From the NCBI GenBank assembly GCA_036389715.1, contig DASVWH010000099.1:1-5181 (forward strand): a stretch of 5,181 bases of DNA, in the 5' to 3' direction. Below the pieces are notes generated by a model. It was not told the origin of the DNA. It saw nothing but the letters and a program-made list of their open reading frames with translations, and did no database searches. This document shows, piece by piece, positions 1 through 5,181 of the stretch. How positions within the stretch are numbered: the stretch's first letter is position 1; the number at the start of each line of letters is the position of its first letter. Both the position numbers and the translations under genes were made by a program. The stretch comes from DASVWH01 sp036389715. Lineage in GTDB: Bacteria > Acidobacteriota > Blastocatellia > Pyrinomonadales > Pyrinomonadaceae.

Positions 1-108
1 GCTCAGGATGGAATCCCCGCCCAGCTCGAAGAAGTTGTCATGCACTCCCACCCTCTCCACTCTCAACACTTCCGCCCACACCTTCGCCAGTAATCGCTCC
101 TTCTCCGT
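1..108 (-). other. Peptidyl carrier protein domain with LGGDSI, cut by the window edge
   Basis: The first helix (TEKERLLAKVWAEVL) and the phosphopantetheine loop DNFFELGGDSI are present. The modified serine (residue 1020) is at 10-12 and the domain is cut three residues later. The aspartate before the serine, instead of the histidine of the upstream PCP, is the form described for carriers that precede epimerization domains. What follows cannot be seen. Confidence 0.92.
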
Positions 109-3069
109 TCGCGGCTCCACATACTCCTGTCCCAGCTCTGCCTTGGTCCCTTCCACCTCCGGCAGCCTTTGCCTGTCCACCTTCCCGTTGGCCGTCAGCG
201 GCAGCTCCGCCAGCATCACGAAGAGAGCGGGAATCATGTATTCGGGCACTCTCTGCTGGAGATAGGAGCGCAGTTGACCGACCGTCAGAGGCTCCGTACC
301 GGTAGCGACCAGGTAAGCGACGAGGCGAGGGTCGGAGGACTGCTGTTCATGATTATGACGAAGAAGGACGACAGCATCTCTGACTGAAGGATGGCTCTGG
401 AGCGCAGCTTCTATCTCTCCCAACTCTATCCGATACCCTCTGACCTTCACCTGCTCATCCTTCCTCCCCACATACTCTATCTCTCCATTACTCATCCTCC
501 TGACCATATCTCCCGTCCGGTACATCCTCTCTCCTGCTCTCCCTCCTCTCTCCGGCACGTATCTCTCCGCCGTCTGCTCCGCTCTCCCCAGATATCCCCG
601 TCCCACTCCCTCTCCTCCCACATACAACTCTCCTACTACTCCTATCCCTACCTCCTCCTGCCTCTCATCCATCACGTACAATCTGGTGTTTGCTATCGCT
701 CTCCCTATCGGCACACTGCGCAGCTTCTCTCCCTTCTCTCTTCTCTCTGCTTCTCCCCTCCAGCAACTGGCATCTATCGTCACTTCCGTCGGCCCGTACA
801 GGTTATATAACTGTGCCCACCCGAGCCTCTCTGCGCATCTCTCTACTATCGCCGTCGTCAATCTCTCGCCCCCGCTCCAGATACTGCGCAGACTCCGGCA
901 CTCCTGGATGCCTTCCTCTTCGACAAAGAGCCGCAGCATCGAAGGCACTAATTGCAGCACTGTAATCCCATATCTGCTGACCGCTGCGACCAGCGAGCTG
1001 CTCTGCTGTTGAGCGCCGGGAGGAGCCAGCACTAGTTGAGCACCGCAGATCAGTGGCAGGAACAGTTCCCAGACGGAGGCGTCGAAGCTGAAAGCGGTCT
1101 TGAGCAGGAGGCGGTCAGAAGAGTGCAGGGGGAAGCAGTAGCGCATCCAGAGCAGGCGATTACGAATAGAGCGATGAGGAATCATCACGCCCTTGGGCTG
1201 TCCGGTAGAGCCCGATGTATAGATCACATAAGCCAGATTATCGGGATAGATGGCAGGCGAAGTGGTAACAGCAGCGGCCTCATGTTGAGCAATCAAAGGC
1301 CAGTCAGTATCGAGACAGAGCAGGTCGGAGACAGTCCCGACAGAGAGTTCGGGCAATGTCTCTCTGAGCTGAGATTGAGTCAGCAGCACTTTGACTCCGG
1401 CATCCTCTAACATAAAGGAGAGGCGCTGCTGCGGGTAAGCGGGGTCGAGGGGCAGGTATGCTCCTCCTGCTTTGAGTGTAGCGAGGACGGCGATGACCAT
1501 TTCAGGAGAACGTTCGCAGAGAATGGCGACGAGAGTTTCAGTAGTAACACCGAGAGTGCGCAGGTAATTAGCCAGTTGATTGGAGCGTTCATCGAGCTGC
1601 CGGTAGGTCAGATATTGGTCTTCAAAGAGGAGAGCCGGAGCGTCAGGAGAGAGAGCGGCCTGGGCCTCGAAGAGTTGATGAAGCAGGGGCGGGTCAGTGA
1701 ATTGGATAGAAGTATCGTTCCATTGTTTGCTTAGCTGCTCTCGCTCTGTCGCGCTCTGGATGGCCAGCCTGCCGATTTGCGTCTCCGCATTTCGGGCGAC
1801 GCTCTCCAGCAGGGTAGCGTAGTATCCCGCGAGCGTCTCGATCTCTTCCAGGTTGAATAAACTCGAATCGTAATTGAACTCGGCGTCAACCATATCGCCG
1901 TCGGCTTTGCATGAGAGCCTCACGTGATAGCGGTCTATGCAGGCGTCTTGCTGGATGATCCTGAAGCTGAGATTCGCGCCGACGAATTCCGGCAACGCCG
2001 CGGTGTAATCGAAGGCGAATGAAGGATGTTTCGCCTGGATGCCGTCTGCGTCCGACAGCTTTTCCCATGCAAAGAAGTCCTGCCAGCGCTCTGATTCCCG
2101 CAGGGCCTGGCTGGTCTGGGCCAGGACTTCATCGAAGTGCCGGTCATGCGTCAGGCGTGCGAACAGGGGGAGATACCGGGCGAATGGCCCGAGGCCCGCT
2201 TTCAACTCTTCATAACTGCGCCCGTCAAAGGCCGTGCCGACAACGATCTCCGGCTGCGCGGTCAAGCGCCATAACAAGACCTGCCAGCAAGCCAGCCAGA
2301 CGACGTGCGTCTCCACCTCATGCTCGCGCGCGACAGACTCCAGCTTCGCGGCCAGCTCGCTGCCGACCTTGAGCGTGAAGATGTCGGGCGCGAAAGCGGC
2401 GGGCTGCGGCAGGGTGCTGCGCCAGAGCAATTCCATCGCCGGGAGGGCCGAATAATCCTGCTTGAGCCAGTAGGCCCTCCCGGCATAAGTCTCTTCGGAG
2501 TCCAGTATCTCCCGCTGCCATTCGGAGAACTCGACATACTGCATCGGCTCGTCGTCGAGGGTCTCGCCGCCGCGGCACGCGACGTAACAGCGGCTCAACT
2601 CGCGCACGAAATTCTGCAAGCTGTAACTGTCGGCGCAGAGCGAGGAGAGGCTCAGAATCAGGATGTGATTTGAAGGCGACAGCTCAAGAAGGGAGAAGTG
2701 GCTCAAGGGGCCGTTTTCAAAGTCGAAGGGCAAACGCCTCGCTTCCGCCCAGAGTCCCTCGACCAGTCCTTCCTGTTCCCGCGTCCCGAGGTGGCTCAAA
2801 TCATGCACGCTCATGGCCGGAGCGCACTGTTCGTTAATCACCTGCGCGAGCGAGCTGATTCCGGTCACCGGGTGAAAGGTCGTCCGCAGAATCTCGTGCC
2901 GGTTCAACAGCTTCTGCAAGGCCGACTTGAGCAGCTCGGCGCGGACTTGCCCCTTCAGGAGGATCGCACAGACGGCGCGGTACGGCAGACTTTCCCCGTC
3001 GCGCTGCAAACGCCAGATGTGCTCTTGCTGCGGTGAGAGCCTGTAGGCTCCGATCAGGTTTTCGCTCAT
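1..3069 (-). CDS. Non-ribosomal peptide synthetase, 3'-partial (C*-A-PCP), probable Gln-activating
   Basis: The frame is open for 1,023 codons from the ATG at 3067-3069 to the left edge without a stop; I translated it by hand throughout. The start is fixed by an in-frame TAG three codons upstream and by domain homology starting at GAYRLSPQQ. Domains in order are a C-like domain (residues about 9-445) with a degenerate active site, a full A domain (about 464-972) with all ten core motifs, and a PCP (about 988 to the edge) whose serine is residue 1020. This is one elongation module, a length normal for C-A-PCP. The pocket residues suggest glutamine. The LGGDSI carrier suggests that an epimerization domain could follow beyond the window. 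It lies 127 bp behind another NRPS gene and should receive the peptide from it. Codon use changes sharply inside the A domain, which hints at recombination. The family is certain; substrate and product are inferred. Confidence 0.97.
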   Translation of the reverse strand, partial: MSENLIGAYRLSPQQEHIWRLQRDGESLPYRAVCAILLKGQVRAELLKSALQKLLNRHEILRTTFHPVTGISSLAQVINEQCAPAMSVHDLSHLGTREQEGLVEGLWAEARRLPFDFENGPLSHFSLLELSPSNHILILSLSSLCADSYSLQNFVRELSRCYVACRGGETLDDEPMQYVEFSEWQREILDSEETYAGRAYWLKQDYSALPAMELLWRSTLPQPAAFAPDIFTLKVGSELAAKLESVAREHEVETHVVWLACWQVLLWRLTAQPEIVVGTAFDGRSYEELKAGLGPFARYLPLFARLTHDRHFDEVLAQTSQALRESERWQDFFAWEKLSDADGIQAKHPSFAFDYTAALPEFVGANLSFRIIQQDACIDRYHVRLSCKADGDMVDAEFNYDSSLFNLEEIETLAGYYATLLESVARNAETQIGRLAIQSATEREQLSKQWNDTSIQFTDPPLLHQLFEAQAALSPDAPALLFEDQYLTYRQLDERSNQLANYLRTLGVTTETLVAILCERSPEMVIAVLATLKAGGAYLPLDPAYPQQRLSFMLEDAGVKVLLTQSQLRETLPELSVGTVSDLLCLDTDWPLIAQHEAAAVTTSPAIYPDNLAYVIYTSGSTGQPKGVMIPHRSIRNRLLWMRYCFPLHSSDRLLLKTAFSFDASVWELFLPLICGAQLVLAPPGAQQQSSSLVAAVSRYGITVLQLVPSMLRLFVEEEGIQECRSLRSIWSGGERLTTAIVERCAERLGWAQLYNLYGPTEVTIDASCWRGEAERREKGEKLRSVPIGRAIANTRLYVMDERQEEVGIGVVGELYVGGEGVGRGYLGRAEQTAERYVPERGGRAGERMYRTGDMVRRMSNGEIEYVGRKDEQVKVRGYRIELGEIEAALQSHPSVRDAVVLLRHNHEQQSSDPRLVAYLVATGTEPLTVGQLRSYLQQRVPEYMIPALFVMLAELPLTANGKVDRQRLPEVEGTKAELGQEYVEPRTEKERLLAKVWAEVLRVERVGVHDNFFELGGDSILS
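209..240. repeat. Direct repeat copy 1 (32 bp identical to 5010-5041)
   Basis: These 32 bases are identical to 5010-5041, and the match extends to 40 of 41 bases over 200-240 versus 5001-5041. Both copies lie in the same codon frame and encode the YMIPALFVMLAELP stretch at A9-A10 of their A domains. The DNA-level identity is higher than in the flanks, which suggests conversion or recombination between modules. Confidence 0.85.
422..864 (-). other. Purine-rich segment with atypical codons inside the A domain
   Basis: Between the SGGER motif and the GEIEAA motif, 18 of 22 arginine codons are AGA or AGG and all 8 isoleucine codons are ATA, by hand count. In the C-like domain of the same gene AGA/AGG make up 6 of 30 arginines (no AGA) and ATA 2 of 18 isoleucines. 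The coding strand is about 77-82% purine over 541-660. The protein motifs are intact, so the gene is functional in sequence and only its coding style changes. Confidence 0.8.
1735..3045 (-). other. Condensation-like domain with HHxxxDG replaced by SSLCADS
   Basis: The fold is recognised from LSPQQEHIW (C1), NRHEILRTTF (C2), MQYVEFSEWQ (C4) and the general spacing. At C3, LHHxxxDGxS is replaced by LSSLCADSYS (residues 141-150). The second, catalytic histidine is Ser143 (2641-2643) and the Gly is Ser148, while the Asp is kept as D147. C5 reads LGPFARYLPLFAR rather than IGxFVNTxxxR, and C6 and C7 are barely recognisable. From memory, a recurring group of N-terminal NRPS domains in cyanobacteria and some soil bacteria carries a similar xLCAD motif, so this is probably a distinct subtype and not simple decay. 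It could be a non-catalytic acceptor or structural domain, or use a different mechanism; the sequence does not decide. Confidence 0.85.
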
Positions 3070-3073
3070 GATG

Positions 3074-3079
3074 ACCTAA
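3074..3079 (-). promoter_or_regulatory. Weak ribosome binding site of the downstream NRPS gene
   Basis: The coding strand reads TTAGGT with four bases (CATC) before the ATG at 3067-3069, so AGGT is the only Shine-Dalgarno-like match. An in-frame TAG (3076-3078) lies inside it. This stop excludes a longer N-terminus and fixes the ATG as the start, since the C-like domain homology begins within the first ten residues. Confidence 0.4.
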
Positions 3080-3164
3080 CGTTGGAACGCTCTAAAGATA
3101 GCAAAGTGATGATGCTCTTCGATGCCAGCCGCGGTGGGGCGACGCGCACACAGGAGAGAGGCCG

Positions 3165-3182
3165 GAGGCTGTGAAGAGCCTC
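3165..3182. repeat. Inverted repeat GAGGCT / AGCCTC in the intergenic gap
   Basis: A perfect 6-bp stem (3165-3170 with 3177-3182) encloses a 6-nt loop. On the transcribed RNA it is not followed by a U-run, so it is not a classic intrinsic terminator. It could be a small mRNA hairpin or part of a dispersed palindromic repeat. Confidence 0.4.
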
Positions 3183-3191
3183 TGCCGCGTA

Positions 3192-3236
3192 GGCTTTCAG
3201 CCGAGCCCCGTCCCGGTCTCAAGACCGCGCACGGTC
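3192..3236. repeat. Cluster of overlapping inverted repeats across the gene 3' end
   Basis: Three short inverted repeats lie here. GGCT-TTC-AGCC (3192-3202) spans the stop codon. CGGTCT-CA-AGACCG is at 3214-3227. GACCG-CGCA-CGGTC is at 3223-3236. The last two share the segment GACCG at 3223-3227, so only one of them can form at a time. With the intergenic repeat at 3165-3182 this makes four within about 70 bp. Their function is unknown. Confidence 0.45.
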
Positions 3237-5181
3237 CTTCGCCGGATGCTCTTGAACTTCTGCGCCGCGACTTTCAAGAGCTCTTCCTCTTCGACGCTTT
3301 GCCGCTTCGTTTCGGCGTCCGCGAGCAGCGCCCTCAAATCTTTCAGGCGCGCGTCCGGCTGCTCGCTTATCTTCTGTAGAAGCAGCTCGTAGTGCCCGAG
3401 CATGCGCGCGATGGTCACGGGCTCGAAAAGGTCCGTGCTGTATTCGAGCGCGCCGCCAAGGGCCTCCTCCGTGTCCCTGACGTTCAATAAGAGATCGCAT
3501 TGCACCGTCCCGCTGTTGAGCGCGATAGGGTCCATCGAAAGCGCCGGGAGATTGACGCCCGGGAGCGGGATATTTTGGAGGACCAGCATCACTTGAAACA
3601 ATGGCAGGTGGCTCAGGTTTCTCTCGATCCGCAGCTCGTCCACCAGCTTTTCGAGCGGCACGTCCTGATGCGCATACGCCTCTATCGCCACCTCCCGAAC
3701 CCTGTGCAGCAGCTCGCGGAAGCTCGGATTGCCGGAGAGGTCAACACGAAAGACCAGCGTGTTGGCGAACAACCCGATCAGGCCCTCCGTCTCGACCATG
3801 TTGCGATTCGCAACCGGCGACCCGACGACGATGTCTTCCTGATTCGAGAAGTAATGCAGGACGATCTCGAAAGCGGCAAGCAGCGTCATGAACAGCGTCG
3901 CTTCCTCTTGCAGGCTCAGCGCCTTGAGCGCTCCCGTCAGCTCTGTCGTCAGGGCAAACGTTTGACGCGCGCCGCGATGGCTCTGGACGGCCGGGCGCGG
4001 CTTATCCGTCTTTAGCTCCAGGAGGGCCGGTGCTCCCTTCAAGTGCTCGCGCCAGTATTCCAGCTGCCTTGCCAGCGCCTGGCCCTGCATCCACTCTCGC
4101 TGCCATGCCGCATAGTCCGCATACTGAATCGTCAATTCCGCTAGCGGCGACTCCTGCCCGCCGGAGTAGGACGTGTAGAGCGCGGCCATCTCCCGAATCA
4201 AGACGCCCGTTGACCACCCGTCGCTGACGATGTGATGAAGCACCATGACGAACCAGTGCTCGTCCTCCGCGAGCCGCAAGAGGAGCGCGCGCACGAGCGG
4301 CCCTCGGCTCAAGTCAAAAGGCTGTCGCGCAGCTTCGGCCGCCAGCTGCCGCGCCCTTTCCCTGCGCTCTTCTTCGGACGCCTGCCGCAAGTCAACCGCG
4401 GGAAGCTCCAGCGGCTGCGGTTCATGAATCAACTGCGCGGGCTGCCCTTCCGTCAAGATGAATGTCGTGCGCAGGGACTCGTGACGGCGTACGATCTCGT
4501 TCAGGGTCCGTTCCAGCGCATCAAGGTCTAGGCGGCCCTTGAGAGCTACGGCGGAGATCAGGTTATAGGCGGCGAGACCGGGCTGTAACTGGTCCAGGAA
4601 CCACAGTCGCTGCTGTTGAAAAGAGAGCGGCGACGCTTTTTCACGCGAGCGCGGAAGCAGGGGCGGAACTCGAACTCCCTGACGCGCGCGCCTGAGCCCG
4701 CGCAGGCTTTCCGCCAGCGAAGCCACAGTCGGATTCTCAAACAGAAGACGCGCTGGCACGTCAAGATTGAATGCTTTCCTCATCCTGGAGATGATCCTTG
4801 TGACGAGTAAAGAGTGGCCTCCAAGCTCAAAGAAGTTGTCGTTGATGCCGACCTTCTCGACTTTCAACACCTGGCTCCAGATGCCGACCAGCAGCTCCTC
4901 TTCCGCATTGCGCGCCGGGGCAAACTTATCCGTCAGCTCCGGCCGCTCGCCTCCCGGCGCGGGCAAACGGTTATGGTCCACCTTCCCGTTAGGCAGTCGT
5001 GGCAGCTCTGCCAGCATCACGAAGAGAGCGGGAATCATGTAACCCGGCAGTCTCTCTCGCAGGTAACCGCGCAGCTCGCTGACATTAATCACCTGCTCCG
5101 GCCGTGCGACCAGATAACCGGCCAGGTGCTTATCACCCGAATCGTCTTCGACGGTCGTGACGGTAGCTTCTCTGATGGACG
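3197..5181 (-). CDS. Non-ribosomal peptide synthetase, 5'-partial (A C-terminal part - PCP - C - tail)
   Basis: This is the upstream gene of the pair and it runs off the right edge: the frame is open from 5179 to a TGA at 3197-3199, giving 660 residues in the window, so no start is called here. An internal GTG at 5090-5092 is not a real start, because the A-domain homology continues upstream of it (SIREATVTTVEDD). Residues about 1-77 are the end of an adenylation domain, with LPGYMIPALF (A9) and LPNGKVDHNRLP (A10, with the catalytic lysine). Residues about 91-159 are a carrier protein with its serine in LGGHSL. Residues about 183-609 are a condensation domain with all motifs. The protein ends in a short charged tail rather than in A-PCP or a thioesterase, so it is not a normal chain-terminating subunit. 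It should hold the growing peptide on its PCP and pass it to the next protein, encoded 127 bp downstream. The NRPS identity is certain; the product is unknown. Confidence 0.97.
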   Translation of the reverse strand, partial: SIREATVTTVEDDSGDKHLAGYLVARPEQVINVSELRGYLRERLPGYMIPALFVMLAELPRLPNGKVDHNRLPAPGGERPELTDKFAPARNAEEELLVGIWSQVLKVEKVGINDNFFELGGHSLLVTRIISRMRKAFNLDVPARLLFENPTVASLAESLRGLRRARQGVRVPPLLPRSREKASPLSFQQQRLWFLDQLQPGLAAYNLISAVALKGRLDLDALERTLNEIVRRHESLRTTFILTEGQPAQLIHEPQPLELPAVDLRQASEEERRERARQLAAEAARQPFDLSRGPLVRALLLRLAEDEHWFVMVLHHIVSDGWSTGVLIREMAALYTSYSGGQESPLAELTIQYADYAAWQREWMQGQALARQLEYWREHLKGAPALLELKTDKPRPAVQSHRGARQTFALTTELTGALKALSLQEEATLFMTLLAAFEIVLHYFSNQEDIVVGSPVANRNMVETEGLIGLFANTLVFRVDLSGNPSFRELLHRVREVAIEAYAHQDVPLEKLVDELRIERNLSHLPLFQVMLVLQNIPLPGVNLPALSMDPIALNSGTVQCDLLLNVRDTEEALGGALEYSTDLFEPVTIARMLGHYELLLQKISEQPDARLKDLRALLADAETKRQSVEEEELLKVAAQKFKSIRRRTVRGLETGTGLG
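3200..3300 (-). other. C-terminal tail after the C domain, possible docking segment
   Basis: About 33 residues follow the condensation domain. They start acidic (SVEEEELLKVAAQ), turn strongly basic (KFKSIRRRTVRG) and end in a simple Gly/Thr-rich stretch (LETGTGLG) before the TGA. Short charged tails at the ends of NRPS subunits often mediate docking to the next subunit, and a KxxRRK-like basic end is what I would expect for a subunit stopping after a C domain. The docking role is inferred. The last dozen codons overlap several inverted repeats, so the final residues may be recently acquired. Confidence 0.5.
3353..4633 (-). other. Condensation domain with intact HHxxxDG, at a protein C-terminus
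   Basis: This domain forms the peptide bond between the upstream donor and the downstream acceptor aminoacyl-PCP. Motifs in order are SFQQQRLWFLDQL (C1), RRHESLRTTF (C2), LHHIVSDGWS (C3, second His at 4232-4234), IQYADYAAWQ (C4), IGLFANTLVFR (C5), HQDVPLEKLV (C6) and RNLSHLPLFQVML (C7). The C1 form (RLWFLDQLQPG..AYN) suggests the LCL class, which takes an L-configured donor. This class call is by eye and not from a tree. No A domain follows it on this polypeptide. Confidence 0.94.
4703..4909 (-). other. Peptidyl carrier protein domain (PCP) with LGGHSL
   Basis: This four-helix carrier domain carries the amino acid or peptide as a thioester on phosphopantetheine. The modified serine is encoded at 4811-4813 within FFELGGHSLLVTR. 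The histidine before the serine is the form usual for carriers that feed a following condensation domain, which agrees with the C domain that comes next. The domain runs from about NAEEELLVGIW to NPTVASLAESL and looks complete. Confidence 0.95.
4949..5181 (-). other. Adenylation domain, C-terminal subdomain (partial)
   Basis: Only the mobile C-terminal lid of this A domain is inside the window. It contains the A9 motif (LPGYMIP) and the A10 motif NGKVDHNRLP, whose lysine contacts the carboxylate and phosphate of the adenylate in known A domains. The substrate pocket lies beyond the right edge, so the amino acid activated cannot be read. The stretch coding for YMIPALFVMLAELP is nearly identical in DNA to the equivalent part of the downstream gene. 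Confidence 0.93.
5010..5041. repeat. Direct repeat copy 2 (32 bp identical to 209-240)
   Basis: This copy lies in the upstream NRPS gene at the same A9-A10 position as copy 1. Identity stops at 5042 and drops on the other side beyond 5001, although the proteins stay similar. The sharp edges mark possible recombination junctions. Confidence 0.85.

Larger units (their letters stand above)
154..1680 (-). other. Adenylation domain, pocket code DAWQWGLIDK (tentative Gln)
   Basis: This domain activates an amino acid with ATP and loads it on the PCP. Motifs are LTYRQLDERSNQLA (A1), LKAGGAYLPLDP (A2), YTSGSTGQPKG (A3, residues about 617-626), FSFDASVW (A4), NLYGPTE (A5), GELYVGGEGVGRGYL (A6), YRTGD (A7), GRKDEQVKVRGYRIELGEIE (A8), VPEYMIP (A9) and NGKVDRQRLP (A10). 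Aligned by eye to GrsA, the ten pocket residues are D663, A664, W667, Q706, W731, G733, L757, I765, D766 and K963. This differs only at W731 from DAWQFGLIDK, which I remember as a glutamine code. Glutamate or a related side chain is the alternative. Arg, Ile and Gly codon use in residues about 736-883 differs strongly from the rest of the gene. Confidence 0.85.
3070..3196 (-). other. 127-bp gap between the two NRPS genes
   Basis: This is the only non-coding stretch in the window. It is long for an intra-operon gap but short for a separate transcription unit. It holds a 6-bp perfect inverted repeat and, just before the downstream ATG, a weak ribosome binding site. I see no A-domain or other NRPS remnant in it that would suggest a frameshifted or deleted module. 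No convincing -35/-10 pair was found for the downstream gene, so co-transcription is the simpler reading. Confidence 0.7.

Noticed and set aside
8..265. Plus-strand small frame that shares a similar peptide with another frame at 4767-5042
   Set aside because: The similarity arises only because both are antisense to the homologous A10-PCP regions of the two NRPS genes.
391..810. Plus-strand 139-codon frame rich in Ser, Leu and Pro
   Set aside because: It is antisense to the A5-A8 core of the minus-strand A domain. Its composition is a direct result of the purine-rich codons on the other strand. It resembles no family I know.
3080..3130. Promoter for the downstream gene within the gap
   Set aside because: There are AT-richer bases around 3090-3120, but no pair of hexamers with proper spacing stands out.
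3165..3182. Possible intrinsic terminator between the two genes
   Set aside because: The stem is only 6 bp and no U-run follows on the transcribed RNA.
3070..3196. Frameshift or in-frame deletion that split one larger NRPS gene
   Set aside because: The gap holds no NRPS-like coding sequence, the upstream protein has a charged tail typical of subunit ends, and the downstream protein starts naturally at an ATG before its first domain motif.
3500..4015. Plus-strand 171-codon open frame
   Set aside because: It lies wholly antisense to the well-conserved C domain of the upstream NRPS gene and shows no recognisable motif.
1..5181. CRISPR array, tRNA, rRNA, transposase or attachment site
   Set aside because: No regularly spaced repeats, no tRNA-like or rRNA-like sequence and no mobile-element protein were seen. 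The window is almost entirely NRPS coding sequence.

Overview
The window is the interior of a non-ribosomal peptide synthetase (NRPS) operon. All real coding sequence lies on the minus strand, so transcription runs right to left. Two NRPS genes are present, both cut by the window edges: an upstream gene (3197-5181, 5' end missing) and a downstream gene (1-3069, 3' end missing), separated by a 127-bp gap. No RNA gene, insertion sequence or CRISPR array was seen. The plus-strand reading frames are antisense shadows of NRPS domains.

Upstream protein, in order: the last part of an adenylation (A) domain, a peptidyl carrier protein (PCP, LGGHSL), a condensation (C) domain with an intact HHIVSDG active site, then a short charged/basic tail and a stop. 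Downstream protein, in order: an N-terminal C-like domain whose HHxxxDG motif has become SSLCADS, a complete A domain, and a PCP cut just after its phosphopantetheine serine (LGGDSI). The assembly line reads ...A-PCP-C | C*-A-PCP..., so two condensation-type domains meet at the protein junction with no A-PCP between them. The A-domain pocket residues read DAWQWGLIDK. This is one residue from a code I remember for glutamine, so Gln (or Glu) is the tentative substrate. The GGDSI carrier signature suggests that an epimerization domain may follow outside the window.

The downstream gene is a mosaic in base composition. Its C-like domain is GC-rich with ordinary high-GC codons. The first half of the A domain is pyrimidine-rich on the coding strand (CTC, TCT, GCT). 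The second half is strongly purine-rich (AGA, AGG, ATA, GGA). A stretch of about 40 bp encoding the YMIPALFVMLAELP region is almost identical in the two genes. Both observations fit A-domain recombination between modules.

The organism is a bacterium with a moderately to strongly GC-rich genome and large NRPS clusters. Acidobacteriota, Myxococcota, Cyanobacteria or a related uncultured soil lineage are possible, but the sequence does not decide between them. The most interesting points are the C|C* junction with its degenerate active site, the abrupt codon-use shift inside one A domain, and a cluster of small, partly mutually exclusive inverted repeats over the 3' end of the upstream gene.
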